From: Lacinutrix sp. 5H-3-7-4
GTDB lineage: Bacteria; Bacteroidota; Bacteroidia; Flavobacteriales; Flavobacteriaceae
Direction of reading: 5' to 3'
DNA: 64,000 bases
Assembly (NCBI RefSeq): GCF_000211855.2
Contig: NC_015638.1
Span: 744,001-808,000 of the forward strand
Shown here: in pieces, positions 1-8,681 of the stretch
Layout of the letters: each line of letters begins with the position of its first letter
Numbering within the stretch: the first letter of the stretch is position 1
The notes under the pieces: generated by a model
What the model saw: the letters and a program-made list of their open reading frames with translations, nothing else
Databases searched by the model: none
What the model was told of the DNA's origin: nothing
Program-made: the position numbers and the translations under genes

Positions 1-47
1 TAACGTTTAGTCGTTCTTTCTTTAACAAAATGACAATAAACAAAACA

Positions 48-73
48 AGAAAAGTGCCTTACAGCACTTTTCT
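48..73 (-). terminator. Rho-independent terminator of the minus-strand glucan operon
   Basis: A perfect 10-bp stem (AGAAAAGTGC / GCACTTTTCT) with a 6-nt loop lies about 30 nt past the stop codon of the last GH13 gene. On the minus strand it is followed by a T-rich run. It closes the operon that starts at the MFS transporter gene. Confidence 0.75.
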
Positions 74-105
74 ATATATATTAAACCAAATAGTTATTAA
101 TTCTA

Positions 106-1527
106 TTATTTTTTAACTAAAACCTTATATTCATTTTTAGCTAAAGGAATTGCATCGCCATTTAATTCTACTGTTTCGTTAGACATATAATCTACATAGA
201 CTCCTTTTTGAGGTAAGCTTGCCTTTACGTTTTCTTCGGAAACATTTGCAATAAATACCACTTCGTCATTTTCTTTGGTTCTTGAAAAAGAAATTACATT
301 TTCACCATTATCAATAGCGTTGTATTTAGCGGAAGCTTTTCCACCATGTAGAGCAGCATTGTTTTGCTTTAGTGTTGCTAATTTTTCTAATACCTTCCAT
401 GTTTTACCTTTGGTATGCGGGAAACTATCTTTTTCAAAAAACAGTAATCTATGGTCTAAATCGTATTCTTGACCAGAATAAATTAATGGCATTCCTGGTG
501 TTACATAAGCCAAAGCAGTCATCATTTCACCAGCTTCTCCCATACGTTCTTTAATGGTACCATTCCAAGAATTTTCATCGTGATTGGTTACAAAATTCAT
601 TAAAATATCATCTGCTTCATAACGATTAAAATCGGTTTGTAATGCAGTTGTAAATTCGGTTGCATCTTTTTCACCTTTAGCAATTGCATTCATAGCATGG
701 TGTCTATCCCAACCGTAAGCCATATCAAACAAACCATCTTTTAACAATTCTGGCTCCCAAGCTTCTGCTAGCATAAAAATGTCTTTTTTAGCGCGTAATT
801 TTGGTATTCCTTGTTCCCAAAAATTAGTTGGTACAGATCCTGCAACATCACATCTAAAGCCATCAACACCTTCATTTGTTAACCAATAACTCATATCTGC
901 AATCATTGCTTTTCGCATCTCTTGGTTGTCGTAGTTTAAATCGGCAACATCAGTCCAATCTGTATCTACAGGATGTACAACTTCGCCTTTATCATTTTGC
1001 GTGTAATATTCTGGATTGGTTTTTAACCAAGTATGATCCCAACCAGTGTGATTTGGTACCCAATCTAAAATCACATAGATTCCATTATCGTGAGCAGTAT
1101 TTACTAAGTCTCTAAAATTTTCAATTGTTCCGAATTCTGGATTGATTTTAGTAAAATCTGACACTGCATAATAACTACCTAAATATTTGTCTTGTTCTGC
1201 TTCTGGAAAATCGGTTGCAAACTTGCTATCTTCTCCTCCTGTAGCTTTACGCTTTGTTTCTGAAATAGGAAATACTGGCATTAACCAAATTACTTTTACA
1301 CCTAATTGTTTTAACTGCGGAATGTCTTTTGTGAAAGCTTCAAAAGTGCCTTCAGGTGAATATTGACGTATGTTAGCTTCATAGATAACAGCCGTTTCTA
1401 AATCGGAAGCCGAAATAGGTTGTATTGCTACTTTTTCTTCTGTAACAACTTTAGTTTCTTCTTGTTTTTTCTCTTCTTTACAAGCAAAAACACTAAGTAT
1501 TGCAAGGGATAAGATTAGTTTTTTCAT
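106..1527 (-). CDS. GH13 alpha-amylase family lipoprotein
   Basis: Predicted alpha-1,4-glucan hydrolase anchored as a lipoprotein. The start is placed at the second Met of MHMKKL, because MKK begins a normal signal peptide that ends in the lipobox SVFAC; this start lies 8 nt after the stop of the gene upstream. The GH13 catalytic triad is visible: nucleophile Asp227 in GFRCDVAG, acid/base Glu255 in LAEAWEPE and the third acid Asp317 in VTNHDENS. The residues after the lipid Cys (KEEKK) resemble the K-(D/E)2 surface-export signal described for Flavobacteriia lipoproteins, so it may face outward. It is the last gene of the operon. At about 473 residues it has one catalytic barrel plus a small C-terminal beta domain and no visible binding module. 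Exact specificity (alpha-amylase versus maltogenic) is not readable. Confidence 0.9.
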   Translation of the reverse strand: MKKLILSLAILSVFACKEEKKQEETKVVTEEKVAIQPISASDLETAVIYEANIRQYSPEGTFEAFTKDIPQLKQLGVKVIWLMPVFPISETKRKATGGEDSKFATDFPEAEQDKYLGSYYAVSDFTKINPEFGTIENFRDLVNTAHDNGIYVILDWVPNHTGWDHTWLKTNPEYYTQNDKGEVVHPVDTDWTDVADLNYDNQEMRKAMIADMSYWLTNEGVDGFRCDVAGSVPTNFWEQGIPKLRAKKDIFMLAEAWEPELLKDGLFDMAYGWDRHHAMNAIAKGEKDATEFTTALQTDFNRYEADDILMNFVTNHDENSWNGTIKERMGEAGEMMTALAYVTPGMPLIYSGQEYDLDHRLLFFEKDSFPHTKGKTWKVLEKLATLKQNNAALHGGKASAKYNAIDNGENVISFSRTKENDEVVFIANVSEENVKASLPQKGVYVDYMSNETVELNGDAIPLAKNEYKVLVKK

Positions 1528-1535
1528 GTGCATGT

Positions 1536-3209
1536 TTATTTAATATTTTCTAATAATAGGATGTTAGACTCTGTATCTATTGTGATTTTTCCGTTTGTAA
1601 CTTCTAGAATTTCTCCAGAATAGAAGTCTTTAATTTGTGCTCCTTCCTTAAAAACTGAAGACACATCAATAGTATGTTTTCCTTTAGGAATATCAATACC
1701 AATAATGACCTCATCTTTAAAATTTCCATTGGTATAGCTTCTGCTAAAAAGGTAAGGTGTATTGCTTAGCATGCTATGTTTTCCTGCTCCAACCGAAGGA
1801 TGATTACGTCTAAACTGACCTAATTTTTGCCAATGGATTAACAAGTCTTGTTGGTATGCTATTTCATTCCAATTCATAAAACTTCTTAAAGTAGCATCTC
1901 CAACAGTGCCTTCTATAGTCAAATCTCTTGCAGATTCGTCTCCATAATAAACTTGTGCAGCTCCAGGAGATAGTAATAATCGTGTTGCAGTTTCGTAGGT
2001 TTTCTCTCTGTTTTTATCGAAAGGTTGCCCGTCATCATGAGACGTTAAATAGTTTAAAACACCATAACCTTTAAGGCTAGTATGTAAAAGACTATCGTAT
2101 TTTTTGAATTGCTCTTCGTAGGTTTGCTGTGCAGCGTTCCATTTAAATTCAAAATTGATTAAACTATTAAAAGCATCATCAAAATAGTTGACTTTTTTAT
2201 CTCCAAAATCGAAAGCTTTTCCTGCTGAAATTCCGTAGTTATACACTTCTCCAACCAAGTAAAAAGTATTATCATCTAAAACTTTGTTTGGGTTTTGCTG
2301 CTTAAATTCCGCGAAAGCGTTATCACAAACGTCTTTAAACTCTTGCCATACAAAAGCTTCGGTATGTTTAACGGTATCTACTCGATAACCATCAATACCA
2401 AAATCTGTAATGTAATCGCTTAGCCATTTCATGATATAAAAACGAGGTGCACGAGGATAACCTGTAGCTTTAAAAAAAGCATCTAATTCTGCAACTTCTT
2501 CGTCATAACGACCTTCGGCTTTCCACTTTTCTACCAATTGTGGTGGTAATTCAACTGCTTCGTTGCTCTCTGTTTTAATGTCTGGAAGGTTTTTTACTAA
2601 GGTACACGTTACGGTGTTTTCGTAATTATCGTATTGACATTGTGGATCTGTTCTAACCCAATCGCTTGGCCAAACAGGATCTTGCTCTGTAACAGGACCT
2701 GTGTGATTGATAACTGCATCTAGCAACACACGAATGCCTTTTTTATGTGCAGCATCCACCAGGTTTTGTAAATCTTCTTTGGTTCCTAAATTGGCATCAA
2801 TATTGGTCCAATCTTTAGTCCAATAACCATGAAATCCATACGTATTTCCAGTACCTTCATCGGTTGCGCCATGAATTTGTTCTACAATTGGTGACATCCA
2901 AATGGCATTGATTCCTAAATTGGTAAAATAACCGTCTTCAATTTTTTGCGTGATTCCTTGTAAATCGCCACCTTCAAAACCACGTAAAACAGCAGTTTCT
3001 TTAGTTCTTCCATAATTTACGTCATTGGCTTTATCGCCATTATTAAAACGATCGGTTAATAAAAAATAAACGTTTGCAGCATCCCAAACAAAAGGGGTTT
3101 TAGCGTCTTCTTTTTTCTTATTTTCTGCGATACCTTGATTTGCTTTTTTATCAGTTTTACAACCAAAAACAAGAATAGATAATGCGATTAAAAGTATGCT
3201 CTTTTTCAT
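1536..3209 (-). CDS. GH13 alpha-amylase family lipoprotein (SusG-like)
   Basis: Predicted starch or maltodextrin hydrolase. The Met at 3209 (MKKSILLIALS) is preferred over the Met ten residues upstream because it gives a clean lipoprotein signal ending in VFGC and because the upstream gene's stop lies 7 nt before it. The triad is Asp278 (GYRVDTVKH), Glu321 (LVGEVYN) and Asp392 (SHDDGQ). An opening motif near the N-terminus (VYFLLTDRFNNGD) and the GGDLQGI segment are typical of the extracellular and periplasmic amylase subfamilies. It sits between the GH31 fusion and another GH13 in a tightly packed operon. Surface or periplasmic location is inferred from the lipobox; the KTDKK tail after Cys is a weaker surface signal than in the neighbouring gene. 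Confidence 0.9.
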   Translation of the reverse strand: MKKSILLIALSILVFGCKTDKKANQGIAENKKKEDAKTPFVWDAANVYFLLTDRFNNGDKANDVNYGRTKETAVLRGFEGGDLQGITQKIEDGYFTNLGINAIWMSPIVEQIHGATDEGTGNTYGFHGYWTKDWTNIDANLGTKEDLQNLVDAAHKKGIRVLLDAVINHTGPVTEQDPVWPSDWVRTDPQCQYDNYENTVTCTLVKNLPDIKTESNEAVELPPQLVEKWKAEGRYDEEVAELDAFFKATGYPRAPRFYIMKWLSDYITDFGIDGYRVDTVKHTEAFVWQEFKDVCDNAFAEFKQQNPNKVLDDNTFYLVGEVYNYGISAGKAFDFGDKKVNYFDDAFNSLINFEFKWNAAQQTYEEQFKKYDSLLHTSLKGYGVLNYLTSHDDGQPFDKNREKTYETATRLLLSPGAAQVYYGDESARDLTIEGTVGDATLRSFMNWNEIAYQQDLLIHWQKLGQFRRNHPSVGAGKHSMLSNTPYLFSRSYTNGNFKDEVIIGIDIPKGKHTIDVSSVFKEGAQIKDFYSGEILEVTNGKITIDTESNILLLENIK

Positions 3210-3216
3210 TTTAAAT

Positions 3217-6200
3217 TTAATATTTAATTTGTACTTCAACCTCTTTTGAAGTATTCCAATTCACCTGAAAAGTCAATGTTTTTGAAACTTCATTATAGTT
3301 AAACTCTATTTTTTTTCTATTGAATTTTATGCGTTTTGGTGCTTTAGGAAAATTGTGAATAATCACATCTATTTGTTTTGTTAATGCAGAGTAATTTACA
3401 CCTATCTCTGCTTCAAATTCTAGTTCTAAATTGTTACTTGATGTTTCTGCTTCAAACTCTAAAATCTCATAGTTTCCTTTTTCAAAAGCATTTTTTGTTG
3501 AGCCATCGTCATTATACATTTTGCGTTCACTTTCGTCTACAGACTCATCAAAATAGTAATTTAAGTCGAAGGTATTTCCGTCATATTCTGCAGTGCTTTG
3601 CATTGATTTTGCAGTTGGAATAAATGCGCCACCACGAACATACGTTGGAATGTATTTTTCTTCCGTTTTAACAGAAAGTGCTTGTCCTCCTTCCACTTTT
3701 TTATTGGTATAAAAATCAAACCAATTACTGTTTTTCGGAAAGTACACCTCAGCTTCTTTTTGTTCTGAATGTACAATTGGTGTCACTAAAAAATCATTTC
3801 CCCAAAGGTATGTTGATGCCATAGTTTGCAAATTTGCATTGTCTTCTTCTTCAAAAAACAAGGCTCGCATTAAAGGCGCACCAGTTTGGTTATTTTCAAA
3901 TACCAAATTGTAATTATAAGGAAGTAATTGATAACGTAATTCGATTGCTTTTTTTGCCAAAGCTTTCGCTTTATCGCTTCTAAAAACAGGTTCTGCAGGA
4001 ACTTCTTCTTGTGCATGTGGTCTGTAAATTGGTTGAAATACACCATATTGTAACCATCGTGCATACAACTCATCATCTAAATTATTACCAGCAAAACCTC
4101 CCAAATCGCTATGCATATAGGCCAAACCTTGCAGTCCCATTTGCAGTGCAATTTCTGGTTGAGATTGTAATCCTCCCCAAGTTCTGTTAACATCTCCAGA
4201 CCAAGGAATCATTCCAAAACGTTGTGATCCAGAACTTCCTGCACGCATTAAAATAAATGGTCTTGTATTTGGAAAATTTTGGGTATACATTTCTTGTACT
4301 AATTCCGCCCAATGGTGACCATAAATATTATGTACTTCGTCTGCTGTTCCAGTTGCATGAAGTAATTCTTTAGGATGCACTTCTGGCTCTCCTAAATCTC
4401 CCCAAACACCAGAAACCCCTAGATCGGCCAAGTCTTTATAAATATTTTGAAACCATTGTTTTCCTTTTGAATTGAAAATATCTATCAATCCTGTGTTACC
4501 AAAATAGAAATCGTAAGTAAACGGATTTCCTATAGAATCTTTAGCTAAAACATCTGCTTTTACCGCTTCGTCCCAACGGTTTGATGTGGTTAATAAAAAC
4601 GGTTCTGTTACCAAAACAGTTTTGACATTATTGTCTTTTAATCCTTTTAGCATTTGCTTCGGATTTGGAAAAGAATCACGATCAAACGCTAGATTTCCCA
4701 TAGTACCTTGAATGGTTTTTCCGAACCAGAAAATGTCAATAATTATAGCATCTAGAGGAATATTCATTTCTCTAAATTTTTCTACTGTAGCAGTTACTTC
4801 TTCTTGTGAATGATAACCAAATCGGCTAGAAAAATTACCCAAAGCCCAACGTGGTGGCATGGGTTGTGTGCCTGTAAGTTGAGTATAGTTTTTAGTAAGA
4901 TCTAACCAAGAATCACCAACTACAATTTGATAGGTTTTTCTACCAGAAATAGTTTCGTAGCTTATTGTGTTATCTGCTTTACTATCTAAATCTAAAAAGC
5001 CAATTGGTGCATTATCAAAATGAATAAGATACTTGTTAGAAGACACCACAATTGGCATCGTGCAATTCATTAGTTCACTTCTATCTTCGTAACCATAATG
5101 TGCTTTATTGTACAACTCTAAACGATTACCACGTCTATTCATCCCTAACGCTCTTGCGCCTCCACCATACAATACTTCCTCTGGTTTTAAATTAAAACTA
5201 ATGGTTTCAAAATCGTCTGTTTTTTGAAAACTATTTTTTACAGAAGTCACTTCTTTTCCGTCTTTCCAATACGAAATATGAAAAGGAGACTTGGTGATTT
5301 TTACTGTTAATTTTTCAGATTGAAAAGTAATTTCATTTTCTGTTTCATTAAATTTCACCTCAGAAAGTACTTTATCTATAACAACAGCGTGTGACTCTTT
5401 ATCAAATGTTTCACCTATAGGCAAAAATGTAGTTTCGATAATTTCAGGATGGTAAAAATGCATTTTATAATTTCCATCTGAAACCTGAATATGTAATTGA
5501 TTGTCTTGAAAGTTCGCTGTCTTGAACTCTCTTTTTTTAATAGCATCTGCAAACAACCACGTTATAGCTTCAGCAAAATTGTTTTCCCATAAAGCTTCAT
5601 TATGTTTGCCTTCAGGAACGACTTTAGACTGTATATTTTTTTTTCGAAATCCGTTATCTTTTAAAATAGAAATGATACTATTCATATCTGTAACGGTTTG
5701 GCTAATCTCGTTATAACCTGCGTTTTCACCTTCTTTTCCTCCAGCTAAAAAGTACATTTTAGTATCCTTGATATTAGCATGAGATTTTGTAAAAGGATGC
5801 ACTTCTGGAGCAAACCAAAATGCAGGAGAATACACACCAACTTTACCAAAAACTGTTGGATGTTTTAAAGCTGCATAATGCGAAATTAAACCTCCCATAG
5901 AACTACCAAAAATGGCTGTATTAGCTCTGTCTTTTTTGGTATTGTAGTTAGAATCAATGTACGGTTTTAGTGTATTGACAATAAAATTGACGTATGCGTC
6001 ACCTTCGCCACCTCCATATTTAGCATTGGTCCATGGAGAATATTCATCTAAACGTTTAGATTCGCCATTATCGACACCAACAACAATAAGTTTTAAGTTA
6101 TCTTTAAATAGCTTGTCTAAAGTTTCGTCTACATTCCATTCGCCATAACCCGAAGTACTAGCATCAAAAATATTTTGACCATCATGCATATAAACCACAG

Positions 6201-6693
6201 GATAATCTTGCTTTGAAGTATGATAATCTGGTGGTAAATACACCCAAACACGACGTTCTCTGTTAAGTTGTGGTATATGAAATGTTTCAGAAATAATAGA
6301 TACGTTTTTTGAAGCAGTAGAAACATCTTTATTATCAAACATATGGCTCCAACCAGCTATTTTTACTTGTATTGTATCGTTTGGTTTTTCAAATTTATGA
6401 ATACGATTATCTATAGTTTCACCTGTATTGGTACTTTCTGAAGTCTCCCAATTCCCTAAGGTAAACTTGAATAAAATACGTTGTTCTGTTTTAGGAAGTG
6501 TTATTTGATGCTGACCATTTACAAATTGTAATTGGTAATCTTTGTGTCCGCCAGACCAACCTTCAAAATCTCCAGAAATAAATAGGGATGCGTCTTTTGG
6601 TGTGTCTTCTGGAAGTGCTTCAACTATTATGGTTACCTGAGCAAAGGTGAATTGAAAAAGTAAAAGCGATAGTATGTATATTAGTTTTTTCAT
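3217..6693 (-). CDS. Fusion of CE1-like esterase and GH31 alpha-glucosidase
   Basis: A 1158-residue secreted protein with two enzymes in one chain. Start at 6693 gives the signal peptide MKKLIYILSLLLFQFTFA. Residues roughly 20-120 form a beta-rich module with a GDFEGW motif, like an E-set or starch-binding fold. Residues about 130-385 are an alpha/beta-hydrolase esterase of the Fes/CE1 type (VVYMHDGQNIFD; nucleophile elbow GSSMGG with Ser265; likely His in GKHNEALW). The rest is GH31: galactose-mutarotase-like N-domain, barrel with nucleophile Asp766 (GVWGDLGEPE), acid/base Asp834 (WSGDVNRTW), and a DUF5110-like C-terminal beta region. Known GH31 members of starch loci (SusB is GH97, others are plain GH31) lack the esterase. 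The natural ester substrate is unknown; acylated glucans are one possibility. No cell anchor is seen, so periplasmic location is inferred. Confidence 0.88.
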   Translation of the reverse strand: MKKLIYILSLLLFQFTFAQVTIIVEALPEDTPKDASLFISGDFEGWSGGHKDYQLQFVNGQHQITLPKTEQRILFKFTLGNWETSESTNTGETIDNRIHKFEKPNDTIQVKIAGWSHMFDNKDVSTASKNVSIISETFHIPQLNRERRVWVYLPPDYHTSKQDYPVVYMHDGQNIFDASTSGYGEWNVDETLDKLFKDNLKLIVVGVDNGESKRLDEYSPWTNAKYGGGEGDAYVNFIVNTLKPYIDSNYNTKKDRANTAIFGSSMGGLISHYAALKHPTVFGKVGVYSPAFWFAPEVHPFTKSHANIKDTKMYFLAGGKEGENAGYNEISQTVTDMNSIISILKDNGFRKKNIQSKVVPEGKHNEALWENNFAEAITWLFADAIKKREFKTANFQDNQLHIQVSDGNYKMHFYHPEIIETTFLPIGETFDKESHAVVIDKVLSEVKFNETENEITFQSEKLTVKITKSPFHISYWKDGKEVTSVKNSFQKTDDFETISFNLKPEEVLYGGGARALGMNRRGNRLELYNKAHYGYEDRSELMNCTMPIVVSSNKYLIHFDNAPIGFLDLDSKADNTISYETISGRKTYQIVVGDSWLDLTKNYTQLTGTQPMPPRWALGNFSSRFGYHSQEEVTATVEKFREMNIPLDAIIIDIFWFGKTIQGTMGNLAFDRDSFPNPKQMLKGLKDNNVKTVLVTEPFLLTTSNRWDEAVKADVLAKDSIGNPFTYDFYFGNTGLIDIFNSKGKQWFQNIYKDLADLGVSGVWGDLGEPEVHPKELLHATGTADEVHNIYGHHWAELVQEMYTQNFPNTRPFILMRAGSSGSQRFGMIPWSGDVNRTWGGLQSQPEIALQMGLQGLAYMHSDLGGFAGNNLDDELYARWLQYGVFQPIYRPHAQEEVPAEPVFRSDKAKALAKKAIELRYQLLPYNYNLVFENNQTGAPLMRALFFEEEDNANLQTMASTYLWGNDFLVTPIVHSEQKEAEVYFPKNSNWFDFYTNKKVEGGQALSVKTEEKYIPTYVRGGAFIPTAKSMQSTAEYDGNTFDLNYYFDESVDESERKMYNDDGSTKNAFEKGNYEILEFEAETSSNNLELEFEAEIGVNYSALTKQIDVIIHNFPKAPKRIKFNRKKIEFNYNEVSKTLTFQVNWNTSKEVEVQIKY

Positions 6694-6704
6694 TTTTATT
6701 TTAG

Positions 6705-6734
6705 ATTGTGGATTCCGCATCTAGTGCGGAATGA
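6705..6734 (-). repeat. Dispersed 30-bp palindromic element, copy A
   Basis: Perfect 8-bp arms ATTCCGCA / TGCGGAAT around the loop CTAGA, flanked by TC on the left and CCACAAT on the right when read on the minus strand. A second copy at 48463-48492 differs at only two of 30 positions. It begins 7 nt after the stop of the SusA-like gene, in the intergenic gap before the GH31 fusion. It has no T-tract, so it is not a standard terminator; it could act as an mRNA-stabilising or attenuating hairpin inside the operon. Confidence 0.8.
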
Positions 6735-6741
6735 CAAACAA

Positions 6742-8661
6742 TTATATTTTTGTAGTTAGTAATAAAACACCTCTTTCTTTCAACGTTAATTCGTTATTCC
6801 AACCAACAACTTCACCAGTTATTATATTGTTTAATGGTTTTCCATCTAAACCTATTTCTGAATATCTATTTAAGTCAATTGTGATTGGTTTTTCATTTTT
6901 ATTAATGATTAAAACAACGGTTTCGCCTTCAATAACTCTAAATAAGAAATACGTTCCCATAAATGGTGCAAAATGAATGGTTTTTCCATGGTGTATAGCA
7001 TCACTAGACTTTCTGTAATTCAATACTTTTTTAAGGAATAGCTGCATGTCTTTTTGCGCATCTGTTAAACCTTCACCAGAAAAGGCATTGACAGTATCAT
7101 CTTGCCAACCTCCAGGAAAATCGGTACGAATTAAACCATGATCACCTGGTTTTGCAAAGTCATTCATTAAAATTTCTGTTCCGTAATATAGTTGCGGAAT
7201 TCTAGGTAAGCTTAACAAATAACTTAAGGCCATTTTGGTATTAGGCACATCTCCTTTTAATTGTGTAAAAATGCGACTCATATCGTGATTGTCTGGAAAC
7301 ACCATAATATCTTTTGGTGATGCATAGGCAAAATCGTTTGCTAAACCTTCGTATATTTTTACCAATCCTGTGTCCCATTTTTCGGCTTCATTTAAAGCAT
7401 CCACCGTATTTTTTTGCATGGCAAAATCCATGGTCGACCTTAAATTAGAATCGTAACCATCTTTATTGTCATGCCCTTCTTGCCAATAGGCAATTAACAA
7501 CGGATTGGTACTCCATTCTTCACCAACAATACTAAAGTTAGGATACTCATTCATGATTGCTCCTGCCCAATTAGACATGAAATTTTTATCTGGATAAGGA
7601 TAGGTGTCTTGACGAATTCCGCTGAGCTTTAATGTTTCCACCCACCAAATACTATTTTGGATAATATAGTTTGCCATAAACGGATTACGCTGATTTAAAT
7701 CTGGCATTGTAGGTACAAACCAACCTTCTGCCATTTCTTTTTTATCGCGTTTAGAAGCATATAAATCTTGATTACTCGTACGTCTATGATTAGAATTATT
7801 TAATGGTTTGTTATTTTCAAAACTCTCTTGTTGGTTCACCCAATCTTTAAACGGTAAATCTTGCATCCACCAATGTTCGCTTCCGCAATGATTAGCCACT
7901 TGGTCCATGATTAAACCTATACCTTTTTCTTTGGCTTTTGTCGCTAATTCTTGGTATTCTTCTAAGCTTCCATAACGTGGGTCTACTTGGTAAAAATCGG
8001 TCATGGCATAACCATGATACGACGACCTTGACATATCATTAGTTAATAAAGGACACGGCCAAATTTGAGTAAAACCCATAGCTTCTATATAATCTAAATG
8101 CTGAATAATGCCTCGTAAATCACCACCATGACGCGCATAATCATCTTCTCTATTGATGGTTTTTTCCTTTAATCTTTCGTTTATATCATTGGAAGTATCT
8201 CCATTTGCAAAACGATCTGGAGTGATTAGATAAATGGCATCTGTACTATCAAAACCTTGATAATCGGAAGCTTCTTTTACACGTGCTTTTACTTCGTAGG
8301 TTTGAACCAGTTCCTTTTCTTCATTAAGTTTAAAATGAATATTGAATTGTCCAGCTTTAGCACTTTCAGAAATATTTAAATCTAAAAACAGGTAGTTAGG
8401 ACTATCTGCTTTATGCACTTTTTCAATGGAAACTCCTGCATAATTTATACTAGGTGTTGCTTCCGAAATGTTAGGATGCTTCACCAATAATTGTACTTGT
8501 GTATTATTAAAACCTATCCACCAATGAGGTGGTTCAATACGCTCGATATCGTTTTTTACTTCGGTTACAACTTCAGAGGTTGGTATTTTTTCGGTTTCCT
8601 TCTGACAAGAAAAACTAACACTAATTAAAATTACTAATGCTAGTGGAATTAATTTTTTCAT
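6742..8661 (-). CDS. SusA-like GH13 cyclomaltodextrinase/neopullulanase lipoprotein
   Basis: Predicted to open cyclodextrins or cleave pullulan and maltodextrins in the periplasm after SusCD import. The signal peptide ends in the lipobox SFSC (Cys19). Residues about 40-130 (IERIEPPHWWIGF onward) match the cyclomaltodextrinase N-terminal beta domain; the barrel carries Asp352 (GIRQDTYPY), Glu381 (VGEEWST) and Asp460 (PDNHDMSR); the last 80 residues fit the cyclomaltodextrinase C-terminal domain. The length, 639 residues, is usual for Bacteroidota SusA relatives. The gene lies 20 nt downstream of the GH65 gene. The tail after Cys (QKETEK) gives no clear surface signal, which suits a periplasmic role. 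Confidence 0.92.
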   Translation of the reverse strand: MKKLIPLALVILISVSFSCQKETEKIPTSEVVTEVKNDIERIEPPHWWIGFNNTQVQLLVKHPNISEATPSINYAGVSIEKVHKADSPNYLFLDLNISESAKAGQFNIHFKLNEEKELVQTYEVKARVKEASDYQGFDSTDAIYLITPDRFANGDTSNDINERLKEKTINREDDYARHGGDLRGIIQHLDYIEAMGFTQIWPCPLLTNDMSRSSYHGYAMTDFYQVDPRYGSLEEYQELATKAKEKGIGLIMDQVANHCGSEHWWMQDLPFKDWVNQQESFENNKPLNNSNHRRTSNQDLYASKRDKKEMAEGWFVPTMPDLNQRNPFMANYIIQNSIWWVETLKLSGIRQDTYPYPDKNFMSNWAGAIMNEYPNFSIVGEEWSTNPLLIAYWQEGHDNKDGYDSNLRSTMDFAMQKNTVDALNEAEKWDTGLVKIYEGLANDFAYASPKDIMVFPDNHDMSRIFTQLKGDVPNTKMALSYLLSLPRIPQLYYGTEILMNDFAKPGDHGLIRTDFPGGWQDDTVNAFSGEGLTDAQKDMQLFLKKVLNYRKSSDAIHHGKTIHFAPFMGTYFLFRVIEGETVVLIINKNEKPITIDLNRYSEIGLDGKPLNNIITGEVVGWNNELTLKERGVLLLTTKI

Positions 8662-8681
8662 CTTAATTAGTGTGTTTAGTT

